26,294 bases of DNA from Bacteroidaceae bacterium (GTDB lineage: Bacteria; Bacteroidota; Bacteroidia; Bacteroidales; Bacteroidaceae). The position numbers and the translations under genes were made by a program. Below, in pieces: positions 19,018-25,933 of the stretch; the stretch's first letter is position 1; each line of letters starts with the position of its first letter. The stretch is taken from assembly GCA_017503065.1 (NCBI GenBank), contig JAFVTT010000042.1, positions 1-26,294 on the forward strand, written 5' to 3'. The notes beneath the pieces are model-generated. The model had not been told where the DNA came from. It saw only the letters and a list, made by a program, of their open reading frames with translations, and made no database searches.

Positions 19018-19075
19018 CGGCGTGAATTATTATTTGTTCGCTAACTTGACAAATCAATATCTAAACAAAACGATT

Positions 19076-22054
19076 ATGAATAAACGTATTAAATTGTTAG
19101 ACACGCTATTGACATTGGCCATCATGGTCATGATGGCGCTGGTTTCCGTCTCTTGTTCTAAAGACAGCGATAGTCCTGAACCCGATTTGAAACCGGGCGA
19201 TGTGGTAACCGACTTTAAGAAGGTGACGCAGTATGGTAACTCTAGGCAGTTCCAGACAGACCTTGACGCCTTAGTCACGTATGCCTTTGATATTCGTGCT
19301 GTGCGTTGGGCATACTATAAATTGGCCTCAAAGGGCGGTGAAGAGCCCTTCTCAGCGACTCCAAACGACATTGAAAACAATAAAAAGTGCATATCCAGTA
19401 CTGAAGAGCTTTACAATATGATTGACCAGATTGTTGAAAGGGCTGACCAGTATGAGGAGGCTTTGCAACGTCTGGAAGACTCGGATGTACTGACCCGTCC
19501 TACCGCTGCCACACGTGGTTACCTGAGTGATGCATGGGACTTCATGACGAGTTGTAAGAAAACGCAGACAATGGGCCGTAAGTCAGTCGTCACTATCATG
19601 CGTGAATTGGGTTGGACCTCTGATGCCAGGAAATTGAAAGAAATCTACGATGGGCTGCCATCCAATTTGAAGCGTGGTTATAGCAATTCCAGCGACTTCT
19701 GGCAAGCCTTCAGTAAGGGTACTCTCGACAGCCGTGCTAACCAGATATTCGTCAATGTCTACAACTATGCCGATCCGGAATTTGGTGATAAGGCACGCGA
19801 TCTGGGCATTACCCCAGGCAAGAACATCACTGTGGCTGGTGCAGAACTTATCGAAAAGGGTGCTGCTCTTGTCATCGATGCCAGTCCGCTGAGCGACCAA
19901 CTGGGTTATGGTAAGGATCTTTTCGGAGCTGCGCAGGCTACAGAGAATCTGGTCAGGAAGGGCGAGGTGGAAGAATTCATGCAGAATGTCGTCAGCAATC
20001 TCATCAACTATGGTCGCGATGCAGGAAAACTAGTCGATAAGATGCGAGGGTTTGATATTATCTACTGGGATGCTGGCGATCAGTTTTGGGATAACTTTGG
20101 AAAGGATGCCTATACAGTCTTTCTCAACGACATTGTTTTCGGCCAGAAGGAAGAGGATCTTGGCGAGTTGATACCCAATATAGTGCGTGCCCATGACAAG
20201 AATGGCAAGGAGATTAATATTCTGGTAATGGTCGATACGAAAAGCGGGAAGACCATTATCGGTTATGCGTTCGACGAGAACGGCAATATCATTGCTAACC
20301 CTGAATATCCAGGAACGAAGCAAATCACTGTTGTGAACAAGAATACTGGTAAGCGTGTGACCAAAACAGTCACTGTCCCTAAAGACAAAGAGACTGATGT
20401 TGAGGTCGACCTGGCGTTTGACGAGGAACAATTGGATGAGAATCCTAAGGACGGCTATATCGAAATGCGTCCGAAGTCAATAGGCGATGAGGGCACAGGT
20501 GGCAGTTACAAGGCGTTGATTGTCACAAATTACCTCTATTACACTTGTAAAACAGACGATGACTGGGTATCAGCCAGCATTGCTAGCGACATGAACTATC
20601 TTTATGTGAAGTTGGCAAAAAATGAAACAGGACAGGAAAGAAAGGGAAAAGTAGTCGTTTCTGCTACAGACTCAAAAGGTAAAGTGCTTAAGTCTACCGT
20701 GCTTAGTGTTGTACAGGCCCTCCCAGAACCTACCGAATATTGGGTGAGTGCTACTCCTTCTTCGCTTGTGTTTGATGCAAAAGGCGGCACTTTGGAGACA
20801 GCGATAGACCATTCTTATGAATTCAACCATCTTGACATTGATTGGAGTGATGAACTCAATGGTTGGGTGAAGATTTCATGGAAAGAATCAGCTACAGGAT
20901 GGAATGTGGTAGTGGAAGCCGATCCCAATACGACCGATAGTGAGCGTTCTGGTACTATCACTGTTTATGCTGGTTCTAGTGATGAAGCTATCCAAAAAGC
21001 TAAAAATGGTAATGTGGATCCAGAACTTGTAGCAATGACCACTATTGTTGTAAAGCAGGCTGCACCTGAAGCTATAGACTATGCACAGGCTATCATTGGC
21101 AAATGGTATAATGCTAATATCAGTACAGGATCTGATGATATTGATTATGTCACCGGTTTTGAATTCACAAAGGATGGTAAATACACATGGTTCGTTTATG
21201 ATGTAAACCGAAAAGCAGGAACCAATAATTTGAAGAGAACATTAGGTTCCAGAGACCAGTATATATCAGGCACTTATTCAGTCAGCGGCAACAAGATTAC
21301 ATTCAAGCGTAGTTCAGGTGGTGGCTATGCGTGGGAAGGTGGATATACTTGGGGGTATAATACACCAACCACTTATGTCATTGAGTTTGAAGATGGAAAG
21401 GATGTTGAACTGAAAAAAGGAGATATATTGAAATATAACGATAAGATACTGCGATTGAAGGATACTGACGGTACTGTTGTCAGTTCCTATAACTGGCCAT
21501 ATTACCGTGATATATGGTTGTTGGAAGAATTCACGCCTAAGACGAACATCAAGGAGGTTTCTTTCGGTTTCAATTGCTATTACATTGAAAATAGTGATAC
21601 AAGGTTTTACGAATCCATAGATTTCCCTAAAGAAAGTTTGAGCGTATCAGCATCAGGAGGTAGCTTTAGTGTCTCAGGATCCTTTAAAAAGAACTATTCG
21701 GCTTATGAAAGCAAAGGAGAATACAATTACACAATCTCGTTTGACGCTAGCTATGATGATCAGGGTTTCTCCGTTATTAAAAATCTTAAGGTTACATACG
21801 CTAAAAAAGCCACAGAAGGTTCTGCAAAAGGAACAACCATTTCATATACTTTAACAGCTTCTGATTTGCCATTTACCTCTATTAGCTCTACTAGAGCTCA
21901 TTGGGGAGGTATTGAAAAGAATACAGGTCAGCTAATCAAAAGCTGGGATTATACAAGACATGATTATTATCAAGACGAAGACAAAGGAACTGAATCGCGT
22001 TCATACAAGAAAAATGATAAGAATTCAATACATGTATATATAGATTGGGAATGA
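19076..22054 (+). CDS. Large lipoprotein with BACON-like and lipocalin-like domains
   Basis: Predicted surface or periplasmic lipoprotein of 992 aa. The frame is open from 18977, but the ATG at 19076 gives a proper signal: MNKRIKL, a hydrophobic core, and a lipobox-like VSVSC with Cys27. Residues ~35-440 are a mostly helical region I do not recognise, ending in a beta segment rich in Lys/Thr/Val (about 405-445). Residues ~459-552 and ~554-666 resemble BACON domains (WVSASIAS..., WVSATPSSLVFDAKGG...; each ends in V-V-x-Q or V-V-K-Q-A). Residues ~668-802 resemble a lipocalin-like fold (IIGKWYN...GTYSVSGNKITF). The rest to 992 is beta-rich and unassigned. BACON domains are associated with carbohydrate or mucin binding, but no catalytic domain or SusC/D partner is present. 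The 3' part looks more A/T-rich than the 5' part and the ribosomal genes. Confidence 0.8.
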   Translation: MNKRIKLLDTLLTLAIMVMMALVSVSCSKDSDSPEPDLKPGDVVTDFKKVTQYGNSRQFQTDLDALVTYAFDIRAVRWAYYKLASKGGEEPFSATPNDIENNKKCISSTEELYNMIDQIVERADQYEEALQRLEDSDVLTRPTAATRGYLSDAWDFMTSCKKTQTMGRKSVVTIMRELGWTSDARKLKEIYDGLPSNLKRGYSNSSDFWQAFSKGTLDSRANQIFVNVYNYADPEFGDKARDLGITPGKNITVAGAELIEKGAALVIDASPLSDQLGYGKDLFGAAQATENLVRKGEVEEFMQNVVSNLINYGRDAGKLVDKMRGFDIIYWDAGDQFWDNFGKDAYTVFLNDIVFGQKEEDLGELIPNIVRAHDKNGKEINILVMVDTKSGKTIIGYAFDENGNIIANPEYPGTKQITVVNKNTGKRVTKTVTVPKDKETDVEVDLAFDEEQLDENPKDGYIEMRPKSIGDEGTGGSYKALIVTNYLYYTCKTDDDWVSASIASDMNYLYVKLAKNETGQERKGKVVVSATDSKGKVLKSTVLSVVQALPEPTEYWVSATPSSLVFDAKGGTLETAIDHSYEFNHLDIDWSDELNGWVKISWKESATGWNVVVEADPNTTDSERSGTITVYAGSSDEAIQKAKNGNVDPELVAMTTIVVKQAAPEAIDYAQAIIGKWYNANISTGSDDIDYVTGFEFTKDGKYTWFVYDVNRKAGTNNLKRTLGSRDQYISGTYSVSGNKITFKRSSGGGYAWEGGYTWGYNTPTTYVIEFEDGKDVELKKGDILKYNDKILRLKDTDGTVVSSYNWPYYRDIWLLEEFTPKTNIKEVSFGFNCYYIENSDTRFYESIDFPKESLSVSASGGSFSVSGSFKKNYSAYESKGEYNYTISFDASYDDQGFSVIKNLKVTYAKKATEGSAKGTTISYTLTASDLPFTSISSTRAHWGGIEKNTGQLIKSWDYTRHDYYQDEDKGTESRSYKKNDKNSIHVYIDWE

Positions 22055-22146
22055 ACTCAGAAGGGACGGTTCGGACTGACCTATCTACGGGTATCACACC
22101 TGACATCGTCGGGAGTTTCCGCCCCACGTCCACACACCTATGAAGA

Positions 22147-22176
22147 GGGAGGATGCGGCCATGTCCGCATCCTCCC
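22147..22176. terminator. Hairpin between convergent genes
   Basis: GGGAGGATGCGG (22147-22158) pairs perfectly with CCGCATCCTCCC (22165-22176) around a 6-base loop. It lies 92 bases after the lipoprotein stop and 40 bases beyond the stop of the convergent peptidase gene, so it could end both transcripts. No long T run follows on either strand, so the terminator call rests on position and stem strength. Confidence 0.6.
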
Positions 22177-22216
22177 ATCACGGTTCAATATACCGCAATC
22201 TAACCTGATTATTCCT

Positions 22217-23854
22217 TTATCCCAAACGGAACACGATGGGCAAGTTGAACTTCACGGTGCAGGGCTTGGTCTTCTCCTTGTCCTGATAGCCGGGTTCCCA
22301 TTCGGGCATGGCACGCACCACCCTTTCGGCCTCCTTTACCAGAGCCATCATGGCAACCTTGTGGGCCTCGGCCTCCTCGGCAGAGAGAGTCTTGCCCTGT
22401 CTTGCCATATCCTTGGCATAGGCCTGGACAATCATCTCCTCCAAGGTCTGTCCGCCCTGAGGTTCATTCTTGCCAACAGATACCGCCCTGACATTGAATA
22501 TCTTGCCTGTTTCAGAGATATAGAACTGCACTATTATCCTGCCCTGAACGCCTGCGGATTGGCTCACCGCCGGATACTTGACATTCCTGGCGAGCCATCG
22601 CATCAAAGCCGACTCCCCTCCCTTGAACTGGGCATTACATCCTGGATTCTCCACAACGTTGACCTTCAGGGTGTCCAACTTTGTCTTGGTTTGAAAAACA
22701 AAAACGGACTTGCCGGGATAGCCCAAGGTCTTGGCAGCCTCATCATTCTTGACCACGGTGAGCGAAGCGATGTTCTCCGCAGCAAGGGACTTGAGGTTCT
22801 CGGCATCTACCTGACGGCCGTCCAGGAGATATACGATGTCCGGATCGTCATGGAGTAGTGCAGCAGAACCTTTTTCCCCTCCGGCTTGCACCATTGAAGA
22901 AATTTTAATAACTTTGTCCTCGTCTTCGGCAATGCCAGAAGGGGACGTTGGTTCACTGGTGGCAAAGGCACTGAGTGCCAAGGTTGCCATGGGGATGATG
23001 TACAGCACCTTGCTGCGCATCCACACACTGGATTTTGATTTCTGCATCATAGTGATACGTTTTAGAGTTAAACTATGGTCGAAGTTGTTGGCAAAAGTGT
23101 AGGAGCTGGTGCCAACAGCTTTTTTTACAAGCAGCAACTGATAGGCGCGCGCCGAGACGCCCTGGCAGAGGACATAGTCGTCGGCCTCGTACTCGTGCAC
23201 ATCGCGCAAGCTGGAGGCGAAGACATAGGCCAGGGGATTCCACCACTGGAATATCTGCACGACAGAGAGCAGGAGCAGGTCCCAGGAGTGGAGGGCGCGG
23301 ATATGGCCGGTTTCGTGCAGGATGATTTCGCGGCCGTTCTCGCGGAAGTCGCGGTCGGAAATGACCACATGGTTCATCCAACTGAAGGGCGACACCTCGC
23401 CACCGTGGCAATGTATGTGAATGCCTTGCTCGCACTCGTGCCAGAGGTTGCCACGCGCCACCACAAGGTTCATGCGCAGGACCTGCACTATGCGCCACAG
23501 GAGCATGGCCAGGGCCACAAGGACAAACACCATAGACACGATGCGGAACCAGGACACCTGGGCTGGAATGTGCCGTGCATGCACGGTGAGTTCGGGCAGC
23601 ACTACGGGAGCGCTCACAGGTATGCCCGCCTCCACCATCTGGAGCCTGGCGGCCTGCACCACGGGCTGGCGGTCGAGGGCGAGGAAGGGAATGTCTACCA
23701 ACGGGAGAACAACGGAAAACACGAGTATCAGGAGCAGCACCGCCCTGTTCAGGCGGAAGAAACTCTCCTTCCTGAGGATAAGCATGTACGGCACATAGAG
23801 CAAAGTGAGCACAAAGGCCGAACGGATGGAATAAAGGAACATTGCCTCTATCAT
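22217..23854 (-). CDS. BlaR1-like M56 metallopeptidase with TonB C-terminal domain
   Basis: Membrane zinc peptidase of family M56, the type that senses a signal and relieves a BlaI/MecI repressor. The 545-aa protein has membrane spans at about 10-27, 38-57 and 103-127. The zinc site HETGH (180-184) is followed by EYEAD (221-225), where Glu221 is the likely third ligand. A further hydrophobic segment (about 283-298) leads to an outer region. Residues ~338-390 resemble a TonB-dependent receptor plug (YLLDGRQVDAENLKSL..ENIASLTVVKN). Residues ~405-543 resemble a TonB C-terminal domain (FKGGESALMRWLARNVKYP, RAMPEWEPGYQ) with an extra charged segment of about 45 residues (463-510). No penicillin-binding sensor domain is present. 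It lies downstream of the repressor gene, probably in the same transcript. Substrate and signal cannot be told from sequence. Confidence 0.92.
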   Translation of the reverse strand: MIEAMFLYSIRSAFVLTLLYVPYMLILRKESFFRLNRAVLLLILVFSVVLPLVDIPFLALDRQPVVQAARLQMVEAGIPVSAPVVLPELTVHARHIPAQVSWFRIVSMVFVLVALAMLLWRIVQVLRMNLVVARGNLWHECEQGIHIHCHGGEVSPFSWMNHVVISDRDFRENGREIILHETGHIRALHSWDLLLLSVVQIFQWWNPLAYVFASSLRDVHEYEADDYVLCQGVSARAYQLLLVKKAVGTSSYTFANNFDHSLTLKRITMMQKSKSSVWMRSKVLYIIPMATLALSAFATSEPTSPSGIAEDEDKVIKISSMVQAGGEKGSAALLHDDPDIVYLLDGRQVDAENLKSLAAENIASLTVVKNDEAAKTLGYPGKSVFVFQTKTKLDTLKVNVVENPGCNAQFKGGESALMRWLARNVKYPAVSQSAGVQGRIIVQFYISETGKIFNVRAVSVGKNEPQGGQTLEEMIVQAYAKDMARQGKTLSAEEAEAHKVAMMALVKEAERVVRAMPEWEPGYQDKEKTKPCTVKFNLPIVFRLG

Positions 23855-23880
23855 AAGATAAGGTTTTATGGAGTTATCAG

Positions 23881-23970
23881 ATTAATCGGAGTATTCGGAG
23901 AATTCAGAGTATTCGGAGTCTTCGGAGTATTCGGAGTCTTCGGAGTATTCGGAGTATTCAGAGTACTCGG
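23881..23970. repeat. 9-bp tandem repeat between repressor and peptidase genes
   Basis: Nine consecutive 9-base units (consensus AGTATTCGG, with variants AGTCTTCGG, AGAATTCAG, AGTATTCAG and AGTACTCGG) fill 23890-23970; a diverged tenth unit precedes them at 23881. The block lies in the 131-base spacer between the repressor stop and the peptidase start. It is outside both reading frames, although one minus-strand frame through it reads as Ser-Glu-Tyr/Asp repeats. Confidence 0.95.
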
Positions 23971-23985
23971 AGCCCCCGCCAAATA

Positions 23986-24369
23986 CTATTCTTCCCTCTC
24001 CACCGAGGCGAGGAGTTCCTGGATTTCCTCGGGGGTGAGGTTCTCCTCGCGTATAAAATAACTGAACATGGACTTCAGGCTGCCGCCAAAGAAATTCTTC
24101 TTCACGTCCTGCATGGTACGGCGCGTGTACTCGGCACGCGATACCAGAGGTTCGTACATGTGGGTCTTGCCCTCGCCCTTGTTCTTGGAATAATCCAGAT
24201 AACCTTTCTCGTAGAGCACCTTCAGGTAGGTGGCCACGGTGGTGTAGGCAGGTTTGGGTTCGGGCCACTCGCCCAACACGTCCCACGCACAGGCAGGGCG
24301 CCCCAGATTCCACAGGATACTCATCACCTCAAACTCCAATCTGGTCAGTGTCTTCTCGTTGCGTCTCAT
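23986..24369 (-). CDS. BlaI/MecI-type transcriptional repressor
   Basis: Winged-helix repressor of 127 aa. The frame is open to 24468, but the ATG at 24369 (MRRNEKTLTRLEFEVMSILW) gives the usual BlaI length and N-terminus. The recognition-helix region AYTTVATYLKVLYEKGYLDY and the following GKTHMYEPLVSRAEYTR match the family. The C-terminal part FFGGSLKSMFSYFI, with a helix to the end, is the dimerisation portion where related repressors are cleaved. Known members dimerise on TACA/TGTA-type dyads and are inactivated through the partner M56 protein encoded just downstream. The regulon here is unknown. Confidence 0.95.
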   Translation of the reverse strand: MRRNEKTLTRLEFEVMSILWNLGRPACAWDVLGEWPEPKPAYTTVATYLKVLYEKGYLDYSKNKGEGKTHMYEPLVSRAEYTRRTMQDVKKNFFGGSLKSMFSYFIREENLTPEEIQELLASVEREE

Positions 24370-24406
24370 ATTCGGAATAATTGTTTGTTTTGTGTGTTTG
24401 CAGAGG

Positions 24407-24435
24407 CAAAGTACGGCAATATCCATAAATATCGC
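24407..24435 (-). promoter_or_regulatory. Candidate repressor-gene promoter and operator dyad
   Basis: On the minus strand TACTTTG (24413-24407), then C, is a near match to the -7 consensus, one base short between TA and TTTG. Immediately upstream is an imperfect 20-bp dyad at 24435-24416, GCGATATTTATGGATATTGC, in which 7 of 10 positions are complementary. Its location between the -33 and -7 elements is where an autorepressor would bind. It does not contain TACA/TGTA half-sites. Confidence 0.4.
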
Positions 24436-24547
24436 AATAGTTAGATATCGGAAATTTGCGATAAGCACCCGATTTTAACGTTTATTCGTAGTAATAGAAG
24501 GGTTGGGAGGGCAGCAAGAACAAAAAAAGCATGCAAGGAAGACGTTT

Positions 24548-24570
24548 TACATCAAAATGTAGTACCTTTG
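24548..24570 (+). promoter_or_regulatory. Promoter of the TlpA-like gene with a TACAT/ATGTA dyad
   Basis: TACCTTTG (24563-24570), then C, is a good Bacteroidota -7 box 44 bases before the ATG. One base upstream lies TACAT-caaa-ATGTA (24548-24561), a perfect 5-bp dyad containing TACA and TGTA half-sites like those of BlaI/MecI operators. A TTTT run (24545-24548) is the only candidate near -33. The promoter call is fairly firm; the operator call is inference. Confidence 0.6.
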
Positions 24571-24614
24571 CACAGGAAACACAAAATTATTCACCATAAA
24601 ACATCTAAAAGATT

Positions 24615-25682
24615 ATGAAGAAGTTATTGTATCTTGCCATCCCAGCACTGCTGATGACCGCTTGCGGAGAAAAGAAGTACAGCATCGAGGGCAAGACCAC
24701 AGGAGAGTATGAAGGCAAGACCGTACTGTTGCAGAACAACGAGGGCGAGACCCTGGATTCATGCGTAGTGGCAGATAGCGCATTTAACTTTACCGGAGGT
24801 CTGGAAGGTCAAAGTGTCTACCAAATTAGCGTGGAGAGAACCAAAGTACCCGTGCTGATACAGAACGGGGCCGTTATTACCGCCGACCTGACACAGGGAC
24901 CTGCAGAAGTGACCGATAACGGAGGTCTGAACGACCAGTACAACATCATTGCAAATAATATTTTTGAAACCAGCAAGTCCATTAACGAAAAGGCACAGAA
25001 GCTGATGGCTGAAGGCAAGACATATCCCGAGGTACTTGACTCCATCAAGTCCGACGTAAATGCCATGCTCGACATCTACCGAAAAGGCATAGAAGAGAAC
25101 AAGGACAACATTGTGGGTGCACACATCCTGGGCATGGTAGCACGCGAGTTCTACACCGACCTGACCCAACTGGATTCCGTCATCGCAGAAGTGAAGTATG
25201 CTACCGAGATAAAGGCCGTAAACGACCTGCGCGCACACATGGAGATTGCAGAGAACACCAAGGAAGGCAAGATGTTCGTTGACTTCAGCGGTTTCGACCT
25301 GGAAGGCAATGCCTCCAAACTCTCCGACTATGTTGGCAAGGGCAAGTATGTGCTGGCCGACTTCTGGGCATCATGGTGCGGTCCCTGCAAGATGGAAATC
25401 CCCAACCTCATAGAGTTGCACAAGCAGTTCGCAGGCGAGAAGTTCATCGTTCTGGGCGTGAACGTATGGGATCAGGAAGATAAGTTCAAGGCCGCTCTGG
25501 AGGAAGAGGGCATTGAATATCCCCAGATTTACATCCCCCGCGACAACAAGGACAACGCCACAGAACTCTATGCCATCCAAGGCATTCCCCAGATCATGCT
25601 CTTCGGCCCCGACGGCACCATCGTGAAGCGCGACCTGCGTGGCGAAGAGATGAAAAACTTCGTTGCCGACCAGTTGAAGTAA
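24615..25682 (+). CDS. TlpA-family thiol-disulfide lipoprotein with DUF4369-like N-terminus
   Basis: Predicted lipoprotein of 355 aa with signal MKKLLYLAIPALLMTAC, Cys17 being the lipidated residue. Residues ~22-110 resemble the beta-rich DUF4369 domain (YSIEGKTTGEYEGKTVLLQN...). A helical linker (~115-215) follows, then a thioredoxin fold (~220-355) with the active site WCGPC (254-258) in ADFWASWCGPCKMEIPNL and the cis-Pro at 325 in GIPQIMLFGPDG. Such proteins are thought to reduce or isomerise disulfides outside the cytoplasm; the partner is unknown. It is transcribed away from the repressor gene from its own promoter and ends at a strong terminator, so it is monocistronic. Confidence 0.95.
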   Translation: MKKLLYLAIPALLMTACGEKKYSIEGKTTGEYEGKTVLLQNNEGETLDSCVVADSAFNFTGGLEGQSVYQISVERTKVPVLIQNGAVITADLTQGPAEVTDNGGLNDQYNIIANNIFETSKSINEKAQKLMAEGKTYPEVLDSIKSDVNAMLDIYRKGIEENKDNIVGAHILGMVAREFYTDLTQLDSVIAEVKYATEIKAVNDLRAHMEIAENTKEGKMFVDFSGFDLEGNASKLSDYVGKGKYVLADFWASWCGPCKMEIPNLIELHKQFAGEKFIVLGVNVWDQEDKFKAALEEEGIEYPQIYIPRDNKDNATELYAIQGIPQIMLFGPDGTIVKRDLRGEEMKNFVADQLK

Positions 25683-25714
25683 GGCAGAATCCCTGCATTA
25701 CACACATACACATA

Positions 25715-25748
25715 GAAGGAGGCATTGCAATCATGCAATGCCTCCTTC
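25715..25748 (+). terminator. Terminator after the TlpA-like gene
   Basis: GAAGGAGGCATTGC (25715-25728) pairs perfectly over 14 bp with GCAATGCCTCCTTC (25735-25748) around a 6-base loop, 32 bases after the stop. TTGTT follows, a short U-rich tail. It is a strong candidate intrinsic terminator. Confidence 0.8.
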
Positions 25749-25863
25749 TTGTTCCCATAAACCGGCTATTCTCTTTATTGTGCACGGAGTTTCCTGACCA
25801 AGCAGTTCCCTCACAATGAATAAAAATATTGGAAAAAACTGATTTTACATGTTACAAAAGCAA

Positions 25864-25871
25864 TACCTTTG
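25864..25871 (+). promoter_or_regulatory. Promoter -7 box of the sigma factor gene
   Basis: TACCTTTG followed by C matches the Bacteroidota -7 consensus, 62 bases before the ATG. The upstream stretch TTTTACAT (25843-25850) is shared with the TlpA-like gene promoter, though its distance to the -7 box is 13 rather than 10 bases. No clear TTTG lies at -33. Confidence 0.65.
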
Positions 25872-25933
25872 CGTTATATCAGTAGAGACAGGGCAATAAT
25901 AGCCATACATCCAATCACGTACAACAAGGAAAC

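Noticed and set aside
18977..19075. Upstream start of the lipoprotein at 18977
   Set aside because: It would bury the signal peptide 33 residues inside the protein and begin before the predicted -7 box.
23075..24061. Plus-strand open frame of 328 codons across the peptidase-repressor region
   Set aside because: It is antisense to the M56 gene with its intact HETGH site, and its C-terminal Gly-Val-Phe repeats are just the translated 9-bp tandem repeat. No promoter or recognisable domain.
23882..24313. Minus-strand frame ending in Ser-Glu-Tyr repeats
   Set aside because: It overlaps the BlaI-type gene in another frame. The repeat peptide arises from the 9-bp DNA repeat, and the N-terminal part has no family resemblance.
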